In this document: piece after piece, positions 1-9,191 of the stretch
Position numbering within the stretch: the stretch's first letter is position 1
How the letters are laid out: every line of letters begins with the position of its first letter
Origin: Moritella sp.
GTDB taxonomy: Bacteria; Pseudomonadota; Gammaproteobacteria; Enterobacterales; Moritellaceae
Assembly: GCF_013215705.1 (NCBI RefSeq)
Contig: NZ_JABSQR010000006.1
Span: 186,001 to 250,000, forward strand
DNA length: 64,000 bases
Direction: 5' to 3'
Notes under the pieces: generated by a model
The model's database searches: none
What the model saw: only the letters and a program-made list of their open reading frames with translations
Told to the model about the DNA's origin: nothing
Made by a program: the position numbers and the translations under genes

Positions 1-38
1 AGACGAAACCTGATTGGCCAACTTGATTCGTCTTTTTC
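1..38 (+). terminator. Hairpin plus T-run, probably the terminator of a gene left of the window
   Basis: AGACGAA (1-7) pairs with TTCGTCT (27-33), followed by a short T-run. The stem may extend beyond the left edge of the window, so only part of it may be visible. Confidence 0.5.
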
Positions 39-182
39 TAAGCGCTTATGTTCATCAATTTGTTGCACACATGCTCCTTTATTTTCTTTTTATAATTATT
101 TAGTATTTGTATAATTTCTTCTATAACGCCCCCTACTCAGCAAAATTTAGACCAAGTCCAAAATAAGTGACAAATAAAAGGG

Positions 183-217
183 TTGTACCCAAGTTACTTC
201 AAGATGCTTGGGTACAA
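183..217. repeat. Dispersed palindromic repeat, copy 1
   Basis: TTGTACCCAAG (183-193) is exactly complementary to CTTGGGTACAA (207-217), with ACTTCAAGATG in the loop. A diverged second copy sharing the ACTTCAAGATGC core lies at 52214-52270. It sits just upstream of fdhD, overlapping a spurious upstream TTG at 208. It looks like a short intergenic repeat of REP or MITE type. Confidence 0.6.
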
Positions 218-273
218 GTTGGAATGAACTTTGCTTACCTCTTGATAGATATATAAACCAGCAGGACTTTCGG

Positions 274-1158
274 ATGCCGCAATTACCAAAAATAATTAGA
301 ACTAATTCTTCAGTTGAGCACACCATGACCGTCGACATCATGGATGAATATGGCGATACCATGACCAAAGAGATCGCGTGTGAACATCCGTTAACGATTT
401 ATTTAAACTGGGTAGAAATCGTCACTGTGATGACGCTCGGTGTCCGCCCTGCCGACCTCGTGCTTGGATATTTAAAAAACCAAGGTTTCATTGAAGACAT
501 TACCGCGATTGAATCAGTGATTATTGATTGGGATACAAATTCTGCAGCCGTGATCACCCGTGAAAGTACCGATGGTTTAGCAGATAAGTTATCGAAAAAA
601 ACCGTTACCTCTGGCTGTGGTCAGGGCACCATGTTTGGCAACGTAATGAAAAAATTAGAAGGTATCACACTGCCACAACCTAAACTGCGCCAGTCAAAGC
701 TGTATGCTTTGTTAGAGGCATTAACTCACCACAACGCCACTTATAAAGCGGCCGGTGCAGTCCATGGCTGTGCTGTGTGTAAAGACACCACGATTTTATC
801 GTTTGTCGAAGATGTAGGTCGTCACAATGCCGTTGATACCTTGGCTGGAGAGATGTGGTTAAAAGGTCAAACAGGTGACGATAAGATCTTTTATACTACA
901 GGCCGCCTCACGTCTGAGATGGTGATCAAAGTAGCGCAAATGGGTATTCCGGTATTACTATCTCGCTCGGGTGCTACACAAATGGGTTACGACTTAGCAA
1001 AGCAACTCGGGATCACCATGATTGCCCGTGCCAAAGGCAATCGCTTCCAAGTGTATAATGGCATGACAAACTTGATCTTGGATGTAAAAGGCCCTGACGC
1101 AGAAGCGCTAGCACAAGAACAAGAACAACCATCAACGCTAACCGGTAACAGTGCATGA
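274..1158 (+). CDS. fdhD: Formate dehydrogenase accessory sulfurtransferase FdhD
   Basis: FdhD carries sulfur from IscS to the molybdenum cofactor of formate dehydrogenase in the cytoplasm. The C-terminal half is typical of the family: EDVGRHNAVD near residue 179, then TTGRLTSEMV, KVAQMGIPVLLSRS, and GITMIARAKGNRFQVYNG near the end. I chose the ATG at 274 because AGGAC lies about 8 bases upstream; an in-frame TTG at 208 lies inside a palindromic repeat. Oddity: the family's CxxC segment reads SGCGQGT (C115, G118), so the second cysteine is missing, while a CAVC pair is present at 166-169. The stop overlaps the start of the next gene by 4 bases, so the pair is probably translationally coupled. 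Confidence 0.88.
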   Translation: MPQLPKIIRTNSSVEHTMTVDIMDEYGDTMTKEIACEHPLTIYLNWVEIVTVMTLGVRPADLVLGYLKNQGFIEDITAIESVIIDWDTNSAAVITRESTDGLADKLSKKTVTSGCGQGTMFGNVMKKLEGITLPQPKLRQSKLYALLEALTHHNATYKAAGAVHGCAVCKDTTILSFVEDVGRHNAVDTLAGEMWLKGQTGDDKIFYTTGRLTSEMVIKVAQMGIPVLLSRSGATQMGYDLAKQLGITMIARAKGNRFQVYNGMTNLILDVKGPDAEALAQEQEQPSTLTGNSA

Positions 1159-2069
1159 GCGAACACTTCCCTGCGTTTATGAATGTAAAGCAAGTCGCTG
1201 AGTATTTAGACCTGAATGAAAAAAAGGTCTATAGTCTGGCTAACGATGGCAATTTACCTGCAACGAAAGTAACAGGTAAATGGTTATTTCCCAAAGCAAT
1301 GCTGGATAAATGGCTACTGGAATCTTGTCATAACGGCGTACTCAATGACCGCTTACTCATCGCTGGTTCTGATGATCCACTGCTACAACTGGTCGTGGGA
1401 AAGATGGCGCAAAAGCTTGGCAGCACCGCACTGGTTGGTTACACCTCAACAGGCACTCGCCAAGGTTTGGCCATGCTCAGTAAAGGACATGTGGACATTT
1501 GTGCGATCCATTGGGGTAATGCAGAAGAAGCAGGCTTACGGCATCCGGCATTATTACAGCAATATCCAGGGCATAAAAACTGGGTGCTGATCCACGCCTT
1601 TGAACGTCAGCAAGGTTTAGTCGTCAGTAAAGAGTTAGCCGATTTAGTCAATTCACGTTCGTTAAATCCACAAGAGTTATTGGCTTCACGTTGGCGTTGG
1701 GCATTACGTCAAGAAGGCGCTGGTAGTATGCGCGCCTTAGGCGAGTGGTTACACAATCATGCTTACACGGTCGATATGCTTACCGCAGCGGAAACTTGTC
1801 ACAGTGAACGAGAATTAGCATCTTGCATTGCCCGTGGAGAAGCGGATGTGGGCTGCGCGAGTCAAAGCACAGCAGGCGAATTTGGTTTAGGATTTATTCC
1901 TATAAGTACCGAAGCATTTGAATTGGTGATCCCGAAAAATATCTACTTCCGCACCTTGCAGCAACAATTACTACAGTCGCTATCAGCTAGGCAGATCCAA
2001 GCCAAAGGCGAGCAATTGGGTGGTTATAACTTTAGCCGCACCGGTCAGCAAGTGTGGAGTGCTAGTTAA
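1155..2069 (+). CDS. Excisionase-type HTH regulator with PBP-like ligand-binding domain
   Basis: Residues 8-60 form a MerR/excisionase-type winged HTH (MNVKQVAEYLDLNEKKVYSL). The rest, from about residue 70, resembles the PBP-like domain (PF12727) of ModE-like and molybdate/tungstate-responsive regulators, with LLIAGSDDPLL at its start and GSTALVGYTSTGTRQGLAML after it. It overlaps fdhD by 4 bases (ATGA), so both are made from one transcript. Inference: it senses molybdate, tungstate or a cofactor precursor and controls formate dehydrogenase genes outside the window. No membrane segment or signal peptide is seen. Confidence 0.8.
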   Translation: MSEHFPAFMNVKQVAEYLDLNEKKVYSLANDGNLPATKVTGKWLFPKAMLDKWLLESCHNGVLNDRLLIAGSDDPLLQLVVGKMAQKLGSTALVGYTSTGTRQGLAMLSKGHVDICAIHWGNAEEAGLRHPALLQQYPGHKNWVLIHAFERQQGLVVSKELADLVNSRSLNPQELLASRWRWALRQEGAGSMRALGEWLHNHAYTVDMLTAAETCHSERELASCIARGEADVGCASQSTAGEFGLGFIPISTEAFELVIPKNIYFRTLQQQLLQSLSARQIQAKGEQLGGYNFSRTGQQVWSAS

Positions 2070-2131
2070 TACACCCGGTATTGCTGGGTAGATAATACAA
2101 GATATTAAAATAACAAGCAGAATAAACATGT

Positions 2132-2167
2132 AAAAAAGCCCAGACATCAATACTGATATCTGGGCTT
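2132..2167. terminator. Bidirectional terminator between the fdhD operon and yiaY
   Basis: AAGCCCAGACATCA pairs with TGATATCTGGGCTT (one mismatch). An A-run precedes and TTAATT follows the stem. It can serve both the rightward fdhD operon and the leftward alcohol dehydrogenase gene. Confidence 0.75.
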
Positions 2168-2200
2168 AATTACATTACCTTACTGGAGTTCTTTAACTAA

Positions 2201-3349
2201 TTACATCGCCGCATTAAAGATCGCGCAGATCTCTTCGTGGGTTGCTTGTTTTGGATTAGTAAACCCACACGCATCATTTAAGGCATTTTTAGCCAGCTCA
2301 GGAATATCTTCCACTTTCACATTTAAGCTTGTTAGCCCCGTAGGGATACCTACCGCTAGCGCTAATTCTTTAATTGCCGCAATCGCCGCGTCAGCACCTT
2401 GCTCTGCGGTCATGTGGGTCACATCAACGCCCATTGCTTTAGCTACATCACGGAGACGTGCTGGACAAACCAGGGCGTTATACGCTTGTACATGTGGCAG
2501 TAATACCGCATTACATACGCCATGTGGCAAGTCATAGAAACCACCTAACTGATGCGCCATCGCGTGTACATAACCTAGTGAGGCATTATTAAATGCCATA
2601 CCCGCCATGAACTGTGCATAGGCCATTTGCTCACGCGCTTCGATATTGTCACCATGTGCAACGGCTGTACGTAAATGTGCTTGAATTAATTCCATCGCTT
2701 TAATGGCAACGGCATCAGTAATTGGCGTTGCCGCTGTTGATACATACGCTTCGACCGCATGAGTCAATGCATCCATACCCGTAGCTGCAGTTAATGAAGC
2801 GGGTTTCGCTAACATCAACTCAGGATCATTAACAGACATTAACGGGGTGGTATTTTTATCAACAATCGCCATTTTAATGTGTGTTATTTCATTGGTAATA
2901 ATACAGAAACGGGTCATTTCTGACGCTGTACCTGCCGTGGTATTAATTGCAACAAGCGGTAGCTGGGCTTTTTCTGATTGATCCAGGCCTTCATAATCAG
3001 CAATATGCCCACCATTGGTAGCCACAAGTGCAATACCTTTAGCGCAATCATGTGGTGAACCACCGCCTAACGAAATCACAAAATCACAATTTTCTGAATT
3101 CAACAATGCCAGACCAGCGACTACATTAGCCGTTGTCGGGTTTGGCTGGGTGCCATCAAATACTGCAGATGCGACATCACGCGCATTTAATAGGTCTTGA
3201 ACTTGCTTAACCATACCTATGCTCTTAATCACTTTATCGGTAACGATTAATGCTTTTTTGAAACCATGAGATTTGATCGCGTCCGCGGCTTGAACTAAAC
3301 AGCCTGCGCCCATTAGGTTGTAAGCAGGAATAAAGAATGCAGTGCTCAT
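2201..3349 (-). CDS. yiaY: Iron-containing alcohol dehydrogenase, YiaY type
   Basis: An NAD(P)-dependent group III (Fe-dependent) alcohol dehydrogenase that interconverts aldehydes and primary alcohols in the cytosol. The 382-residue protein matches E. coli YiaY closely along its length: [16 protein letters not shown] (nucleotide binding), [35 protein letters not shown] with metal ligands, and [19 protein letters not shown] with the metal histidines. The ATG at 3349 has GGAG 7 bases upstream; the reading frame stays open for 31 more codons but there is no ribosome site there. It is transcribed alone. Confidence 0.9.
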   Translation of the reverse strand: MSTAFFIPAYNLMGAGCLVQAADAIKSHGFKKALIVTDKVIKSIGMVKQVQDLLNARDVASAVFDGTQPNPTTANVVAGLALLNSENCDFVISLGGGSPHDCAKGIALVATNGGHIADYEGLDQSEKAQLPLVAINTTAGTASEMTRFCIITNEITHIKMAIVDKNTTPLMSVNDPELMLAKPASLTAATGMDALTHAVEAYVSTAATPITDAVAIKAMELIQAHLRTAVAHGDNIEAREQMAYAQFMAGMAFNNASLGYVHAMAHQLGGFYDLPHGVCNAVLLPHVQAYNALVCPARLRDVAKAMGVDVTHMTAEQGADAAIAAIKELALAVGIPTGLTSLNVKVEDIPELAKNALNDACGFTNPKQATHEEICAIFNAAM

Positions 3350-3555
3350 AATATATCTCCAAAATAAATAATTGTTGCTGCAATACACTTTACAAATACA
3401 TTGTAAGCAATAATCATCTAGCCACTTCAACCAGCTAACCACTTTGAGGTAATTATAGTATTTATCATTATAAAATAAAGGGTTTTATAAAATAAGACTG
3501 CCTAATCTATTCACTTTGGCATAGAAGTCACATAATTAGGTAATCTAGATGTCAA

Positions 3556-4677
3556 TTACAGTGTACGCAGTGGGTGAGACTCCATTTCCCAAGGCGATAC
3601 AAATAAACCATCAACAAAATCAACGGGCACATCTGCGATTTGTTTATATAACCAATTCGGCTGATTGTCTTTATCGACCAACAAGGCTCTTACACCTTCG
3701 ACCAGATCCGCGTTTAAACAAACGTTCACAGCTAAATCTAACTCCAGCTGAAAACAAGCCGCTAACGACAACTCAGTATATTGGTTTATCTGTCGGTATA
3801 AGATATGCGCCGATATTGGGCTGCCCAGCAGTAACTTATTAATACTTTTCTGTAACCAAGTATCATCACAGTCATGCGTTTCTATACAACTGATCACATC
3901 TGTTAAGCTGGTTTTTAAACTTAACTCGGTAAATAAATCTTGATGGCTAGAGAGATTATCCGCTAAAAACAGACTGTCATCATAAAGCCCATTTAGCACC
4001 GAATCAACTTGAGCCGAATGCTCCGCAGAGTCTGAATGCCAATTAATTCCACGTAAATCAGTAAGTACTCGTTCTTGCTGAACTGCGGGGATTAAATATT
4101 CGCTTAAACCAAGGTATTTAGCATCTTTGGCATTAATACTTGCTCCAGTGAGACCCAGAAATAGTCCAACACCCGGCTGTGGTAAACGATTTAAAAACCA
4201 AGTCGCACCAACATCTGGGAATAAACCGATAGTGATCTCTGGCATGGCAATACGTGCGGTTTCAGTAACAACGCGATGACTTGCCCCCATAAACAGCCCT
4301 AACCCGCCACCCATGATAATGCCATCACCCCAAACAATCAGTGGTTTTCCAAAGTTGTGCAGTAGATAGTCCACTTGATACTCAGCAATAAAATATTCAC
4401 TCACGACCTGCTGCTTAGCCTCATAATCCTTAGTGGCTACTAACACTTGTTGTAATGATTTAACATCGCCACCGGCACAAAAGGCTTTCTCGCCAGTGCT
4501 GGTCAGCAACACACTGACGATACGTTTATCATCCTGCCAAGCCAGTAACTGCCGATGTAACAAGGGGAACATATCGGCGCTCAGAGCATGTAACTGTCGT
4601 GCTTTATTAAGGGTGATAATACCAATGACATGACCATCATCCGTGGCTAACTCATCAAATAATACGCTTGCTTCCAT
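3556..4677 (-). CDS. 3-hydroxyisobutyryl-CoA hydrolase (crotonase family)
   Basis: Crotonase-fold thioesterase that hydrolyses 3-hydroxyisobutyryl-CoA in valine breakdown. Family marks are KAFCAGGDVKSL near residue 65 (oxyanion hole), MGGGLGLFMGASHR near 122, and PEITIGLFPDVGATWFL near 145 with the catalytic glutamate. The length (373) fits HIBCH proteins rather than enoyl-CoA hydratases (about 260). GGAG lies 5 bases before the ATG. The other valine-pathway genes usually beside it are not in this window, so its pathway role is from family knowledge. Confidence 0.85.
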   Translation of the reverse strand: MEASVLFDELATDDGHVIGIITLNKARQLHALSADMFPLLHRQLLAWQDDKRIVSVLLTSTGEKAFCAGGDVKSLQQVLVATKDYEAKQQVVSEYFIAEYQVDYLLHNFGKPLIVWGDGIIMGGGLGLFMGASHRVVTETARIAMPEITIGLFPDVGATWFLNRLPQPGVGLFLGLTGASINAKDAKYLGLSEYLIPAVQQERVLTDLRGINWHSDSAEHSAQVDSVLNGLYDDSLFLADNLSSHQDLFTELSLKTSLTDVISCIETHDCDDTWLQKSINKLLLGSPISAHILYRQINQYTELSLAACFQLELDLAVNVCLNADLVEGVRALLVDKDNQPNWLYKQIADVPVDFVDGLFVSPWEMESHPLRTL

Positions 4678-4872
4678 GTGAACTCCGACTTGATAAAAAA
4701 CCAGTGTAGCTAGATTAGGGGGGGTAATTCAACTCGCTAAGGTATTGATTGTGAATTTAGCCAAGCACATTCACCCATTTAACCGATATCATCAGATTGA
4801 AACCTATTGTGAGATACCCAAAATACTTACGCTGTGGCATAATAGCCCCACAAAATTTAGAGGATTAATTCA

Positions 4873-5442
4873 ATGACTATCGAAACAACGCTATTACAAC
4901 GCAGTGGTTCTAAATGTGAAATGTGCACATCAGAATCTAACTTAACCGCTTATGAGCTACCTGAATCACCAGAAAAAAGCTCTGACTGTGCAGTAATGGT
5001 TTGTGATACTTGCCTTGAGCAAATCAACAACTCAGATACTCTTGATGAAAACCACTGGCGCTGCCTAAACGACAGCATGTGGAGCCAAGTACCAGCAGTA
5101 CAAGTACTTGCATACCGCATGTTACACCGTCTAGATGCAGATTGGTCACGTGACCTACTTGATATGATGTATATGGAAGAAGATGTTAAAGCATGGGCTG
5201 AAAAAGGCGTATTAATTGCGGCGATGACAGATACACCGGCACGTGACGTGAACGGTACAATCTTAAAAGCTGGCGACAACGTAAACATCATCAAAGACTT
5301 ACCAGTTAAAGGTTCAAGCTTAGTGATTAAACGCGGTACCGCAGTGCGTAATATCGGTTTAACCGATAATCCATTACACATTCAAGGCCGTGCCAACGGT
5401 ACTGCAATGGTGATCATTTCTGCATACTGCAAAAAAATGTAA
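4873..5442 (+). CDS. yjdM: PhnA/YjdM-family zinc-ribbon protein
   Basis: The N-terminus holds a zinc ribbon with two cysteine pairs (CEMC near 15-18, CDTC near 44-47). The C-terminal PhnA domain (about 120-189) contains the typical RDVNGTILKAGDNV and KDLPVKGSSLVIKRGT. Despite the historic name, the family is not established as a phosphonate enzyme and its role is poorly defined. AGAGG lies before the ATG. It is a single gene ending at a strong hairpin. Confidence 0.85.
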   Translation: MTIETTLLQRSGSKCEMCTSESNLTAYELPESPEKSSDCAVMVCDTCLEQINNSDTLDENHWRCLNDSMWSQVPAVQVLAYRMLHRLDADWSRDLLDMMYMEEDVKAWAEKGVLIAAMTDTPARDVNGTILKAGDNVNIIKDLPVKGSSLVIKRGTAVRNIGLTDNPLHIQGRANGTAMVIISAYCKKM

Positions 5443-5487
5443 TTTGCTTAGCTTGTCTCGTTATTAAACGTGACAGTTAACCAGATC

Positions 5488-5538
5488 AAAAAAGGCCGAT
5501 TATCCAATCTAATAAAGAAGCGGTAATCGGCCTTTTTT
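5488..5538. terminator. Strong bidirectional terminator between yjdM and the YebC-family gene
   Basis: AAAAAGGCCGATTA pairs with TAATCGGCCTTTTTT. Convergent genes lie on both sides. Confidence 0.85.
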
Positions 5539-5572
5539 ATGCGCGGTGTTAATAACCGCAATTATTGACTAA

Positions 5573-6292
5573 TTAGTCAATAATTGCATTGTGATATACA
5601 TCTTGTACATCATCACAATCATTTAGTGCGTCAAGAAAACGTTCGAACATTTCAGCGTCATCACCGGTAACTTCAGTTTCAACTTGTGGTAAGAATGTAA
5701 TGTCTTCTGCATCAAATTCAATACCAGCAAATGCGTCTGATAATGCTACTTTCGTTTTGTAGAATTCAGTATGTGGAACATAAACAGTGATCGTACCGTC
5801 TTCGTTCTCAACATCAGCAACATCAATTTCCGCTTCCATCAATGTTTCTAATACCGCATCTTCGTCATCAAATTTGAATTCGAATACCGCTTGATGATCG
5901 AACATGTGAGATACTGAACCTTGAGCACCCAGTTTCGCGCCATTCTTAACGAATGCTTGACGAACTTCAGTGAAAGTACGTTTACCGTTGTCCGTTAGAC
6001 ATTCAACGATAACCATGCAGTTACCAGGACCAAAACCTTCATAACTTGCGCGTTCATAATCTTCACCACCAGCGCCTGATGCTTTTTCAATTGCACGCTC
6101 AATAACGTGACTAGGCACTTGATCTTTTTTCGCTTTTTCAATGATGCGGCGAAGACTTAAGTTGTGGTCAGGATCGCCACCACCCGTTTTTGCACAGACA
6201 TAGATCTCTTTACCATATTTAGAGTAGATCTTAGTTTTCATGCCAGCTGTTTTAGCCATCGATAATTTACGGTTTTGGAACGCTCTGCCCAT
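5573..6292 (-). CDS. YebC/PmpR (TACO1) family protein, YeeN-like
   Basis: A cytoplasmic protein of the YebC family, first described as transcription regulators and more recently linked to translation of proline-rich stretches. The three-domain pattern is visible: the N-terminal [17 protein letters not shown], then [34 protein letters not shown] near 85, and the C-terminal acidic [12 protein letters not shown]. The N-terminus and the 239-residue length fit the YeeN branch better than canonical YebC. It is a single gene. Confidence 0.85.
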   Translation of the reverse strand: MGRAFQNRKLSMAKTAGMKTKIYSKYGKEIYVCAKTGGGDPDHNLSLRRIIEKAKKDQVPSHVIERAIEKASGAGGEDYERASYEGFGPGNCMVIVECLTDNGKRTFTEVRQAFVKNGAKLGAQGSVSHMFDHQAVFEFKFDDEDAVLETLMEAEIDVADVENEDGTITVYVPHTEFYKTKVALSDAFAGIEFDAEDITFLPQVETEVTGDDAEMFERFLDALNDCDDVQDVYHNAIID

Positions 6293-6527
6293 CTTAATTC
6301 ACTCTCATTTTAAATTTGAAATAAATACTTATCGATTTTAACAGGATTAACAGCATTTTTTCCACAAAAGCGTAAATATCTTATCTTTCATCAACAAAAA
6401 TTGGCTAAACATCCCACGGAACTATAACCAATATAGGCTATCTGACTATTTGTCATTGTTATCAGTTAATAATATGTTCTACTATGTTAACTAGTATTTA
6501 CTTAGTTTTCATCGCATAGGTCGCCAC

Positions 6528-8018
6528 TTGTATTTAAAAAAAATGTATCTCAAAAAAATATTACGTTTGACCAGTACAGCATTATTTGTCGGCGCGTTAG
6601 GTCTCGTTAGCACTGTTGGTTCGGTTAGCACAGCACAGGCTAACAATAAACTGCCCGAAATCGGTACCGCAGGTATTACGGCCTTATCGATCGACCAAGA
6701 ACGCCAATACGGCGCGGCTTTTATTAAAGTTGCGCGAGGATCTTTTCCGATGGTCAGCGATCCGGTGTTACAAGAATACATTGCTGAACTGGGTGCTAAA
6801 CTCATTAGCCAAGCCGATTCAGTACGCTTCCCGTTTAATTTTTTCCTTATCAAAAATGATGAAATCAATGCCGCGGCTTTTCTTGGTGGTTATGTAAAAG
6901 TGCATACTGGCTTATTCTTATATGCCGAAAGCGAAGCTGAATTTGCATCCGTTATTGCCCATGAGATCTCACACATTACCCAACGCCACCTTGCTCGTAG
7001 TTTAGAAGCTCAAGCAGGCAATAGCCAACTTACAGTGGCAGGTTTAGTCGGTGCGGTATTATTAGGTATTGCTAATCCGGTAGCTGGTATTGCCATGTTA
7101 CAAACCACTGTTGCCATTAATGCTCAGTCTGCGATTAACTATACCCGCGCTAATGAATTTGAAGCCGACCGTATTGGTATTCAGGTCATGGTGAATGCGG
7201 GTTACGATCCGACTGCAATGTCGACATTCTTTGGTAAGTTATCCGAGCAATATCGTTTTAGTTCAACACCACCACAAATGTTGATCACTCACCCATTACC
7301 AACCACTCGGATCACCGAAGCACGTGACAGGGCCGCACTGTACCCAAATAAATACTACCCACCAAGCCTCGACTATCAATTAGCCAAAGCCCGTATTCAA
7401 GTCCGTTATGGCGTATTAAAACCAGAAGAAGCACTGCAATTTTTTCAGCATCAGCTTAAAACCAGAACGTTCAAGCTAAAAGATGCGGCACTCTACGGCC
7501 AAGCTTTGGCGTTGCTGCAATTAAACAAAAATAAACAAGCGAAGAAGATTATGGTCGAATTGGCGAAAGCACAGCCAAACAACCTATTTTATCTTGATAC
7601 CCTTACCGATATCGATTTAGCCCTCAAACACAATGACGAAGCCATCGCACGATTACAGAAAGCCAATAACAGATATACCAATAACCCAGTTACCACCATC
7701 AATTTAGCCGTAGCGCTGCAGCAAGCAAAAAAATATAACCAAGCGAAAAAACTCATTCGGGATTATTTACGCAGTAATGAAACCGATATGATTGCGTTGA
7801 GTGTTTATATTGATTTACTTAATAAAACCGATGATAAAGTAATAATGTATATGCAACGTGCAAATATGGCGCAACTCAGTGCTAACTATCCAAAAGCTCT
7901 AAACGAGCTGCAATCTGCCCGCACACTCGCGACAAGCTCGGCTGATATAGCACGCATTGATGCGCATATGGAGCAAATTGAGTTAGAAAAGCAAGAAATG
8001 CAGACATTGCAAAACTAG
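6528..8018 (+). CDS. bepA: Periplasmic beta-barrel assembly-enhancing protease BepA
   Basis: M48 metalloprotease and TPR chaperone (formerly YfgC) that helps LptD assembly and degrades stalled outer-membrane proteins in the periplasm. A signal peptide (hydrophobic core about 10-35, ending AQA) is followed by the protease domain with HEISH near residue 144 and the distal zinc ligand in NEFEADRIG near 209; TPR-like helices fill residues 280-490. The length of 496 is close to E. coli's 487. The TTG at 6528 has AGGT 6 bases upstream; an ATG at 6543 is the alternative start. The neighbour arsC/yfgD is the same as in E. coli. Confidence 0.92.
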   Translation: MYLKKMYLKKILRLTSTALFVGALGLVSTVGSVSTAQANNKLPEIGTAGITALSIDQERQYGAAFIKVARGSFPMVSDPVLQEYIAELGAKLISQADSVRFPFNFFLIKNDEINAAAFLGGYVKVHTGLFLYAESEAEFASVIAHEISHITQRHLARSLEAQAGNSQLTVAGLVGAVLLGIANPVAGIAMLQTTVAINAQSAINYTRANEFEADRIGIQVMVNAGYDPTAMSTFFGKLSEQYRFSSTPPQMLITHPLPTTRITEARDRAALYPNKYYPPSLDYQLAKARIQVRYGVLKPEEALQFFQHQLKTRTFKLKDAALYGQALALLQLNKNKQAKKIMVELAKAQPNNLFYLDTLTDIDLALKHNDEAIARLQKANNRYTNNPVTTINLAVALQQAKKYNQAKKLIRDYLRSNETDMIALSVYIDLLNKTDDKVIMYMQRANMAQLSANYPKALNELQSARTLATSSADIARIDAHMEQIELEKQEMQTLQN

Positions 8019-8100
8019 CCAAGGGACGGGAAACAAGGCAAAATGGGGACTTTAAGGATCCCAATTTATTTTAAGATTGTTTTAAGGAATAAACCAAGCC

Positions 8101-8451
8101 ATGACTAGTGTCACTATTTATCACAATCCGCGTTGCTCTAAAAGCCGCCAAACTCTTGCATTATTAGAAGAACAAGGCGTGCAGCCTAGCATCGTAAAAT
8201 ACCTCGAAACGCCACCATCAGCAGCACAACTGCAAGAAATCCTAACCTTACTCGCATTAGCTCCTCGTCAATTAATGCGTATTAAAGAAGCTGAATATAA
8301 AGCACTTGGTTTAGATGATGAAAGCTTGTCTAATGACGAGCTCATTGCCGCAATGATCGCAACACCAAAATTAATCGAACGTCCAATTGTGCTAGCAAAC
8401 GGTAAAGCTACGATTGGCCGTCCACCTGAAAATGTTTTAGCCATTCTCTAA
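8101..8451 (+). CDS. arsC: ArsC-family arsenate reductase-like protein (YfgD)
   Basis: Thioredoxin-fold protein of the ArsC/Spx/YfgD family. The catalytic cysteine is in HNPRCSKSRQTL near residue 12, and the C-terminus has the RPIVLANGKATIGRPPENV signature. It probably uses glutaredoxin and glutathione. The position behind bepA, as in E. coli yfgC-yfgD, points to the housekeeping YfgD paralogue rather than an arsenic-resistance operon; no arsB or arsR is nearby. Confidence 0.88.
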   Translation: MTSVTIYHNPRCSKSRQTLALLEEQGVQPSIVKYLETPPSAAQLQEILTLLALAPRQLMRIKEAEYKALGLDDESLSNDELIAAMIATPKLIERPIVLANGKATIGRPPENVLAIL

Positions 8452-8464
8452 CAACGAGCAAATA

Positions 8465-9040
8465 ATGCAAACAACACAAGAAAGACAAAAACGTATTACG
8501 CAGTACCGATTTCTGGGACTGTTTGGCTTCTTTGGCCTGCTCATACTCATGTTCGTATGGCAGTTATGGCTAACGCCAGAAAAACTACAAGACCATACCC
8601 AATCACAAGCATTAGCTGAATTAACAGCAATGGCAGAAGTGAATCCAGAATTATTACCGCAGGTTGAAGCTGAAAAACTAAAATGGTTAGAGCGCCAAGC
8701 ATCACACGAGTCAAATCCATTAGCCAAAGCCTTTATTTGGATCTTGCCATTATTATTCCCTTTCTACGGATTGATCAAAGGCAAGCCTTACACGGCCGCT
8801 TGGAGTAATTTTGTGGTGATGATCTATTACATGCATTCATTAACCATCATGTATACCGATCCAGATGAACGTTATCTTGCGATCCTAGAGTTTGCCTTAG
8901 CCAACTGTATGTTGTTTGGTAATGGCCTTTATGCCCGGATGCAGGGCAAAGAGTTAGGTCTAGGTCTTGATAAGCTAAAAGTAGTGATGGCTGAAGAAAA
9001 AGAACGAGAAGAAGCATACAAAGCGCAACACAAAGATTAA
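8465..9040 (+). CDS. DUF2069 integral membrane protein
   Basis: Three or four membrane segments are visible: about 17-35, 86-105 (IWILPLLFPFYGLIKG), 112-130, and a weaker one near 140-158. An acidic and amphipathic stretch lies between the first two and the C-terminal tail is charged. The YTAAWSNFVVMIYYMHS stretch is typical of DUF2069. It starts 13 bases after arsC, so it is co-transcribed. Function unknown. Confidence 0.8.
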   Translation: MQTTQERQKRITQYRFLGLFGFFGLLILMFVWQLWLTPEKLQDHTQSQALAELTAMAEVNPELLPQVEAEKLKWLERQASHESNPLAKAFIWILPLLFPFYGLIKGKPYTAAWSNFVVMIYYMHSLTIMYTDPDERYLAILEFALANCMLFGNGLYARMQGKELGLGLDKLKVVMAEEKEREEAYKAQHKD

Positions 9041-9087
9041 CGTTGGGTATGTTTAAAGGCTCGAGCGAACAGCCACACTAGAATAAC

Positions 9088-9124
9088 AAAAAGGAAATAG
9101 TGTCATAGATCCTATTTCCTTTTT
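9088..9124 (+). terminator. Terminator of the bepA-arsC-DUF2069 operon
   Basis: AAAAAGGAAATAG pairs with CTATTTCCTTTTT and is followed by T-rich sequence. It also lies downstream of the leftward hda gene. Confidence 0.8.
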
Positions 9125-9126
9125 AT

Positions 9127-9159
9127 TTTTTACTTTTTACTTTTTACTTTTTACTTTTT
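9127..9159. repeat. Heptamer tandem repeat (TTTTTAC), four full units
   Basis: Units lie at 9127-9133, 9134-9140, 9141-9147 and 9148-9154, plus a partial unit. They are exact and intergenic, placed between the DUF2069 terminator and the end of hda. Confidence 0.85.
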
Positions 9160-9191
9160 CAAGATGGTGTAAGTCGTTTTTACTTTGTTAA

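Noticed and set aside
208-273. TTG start giving a 22-residue longer FdhD
   Set aside because: It lies inside the palindromic repeat and lacks a ribosome site; the ATG at 274 has one.
5573-6292. Naming the gene yebC outright
   Set aside because: The N-terminus and length fit the YeeN branch better; only the family is certain.
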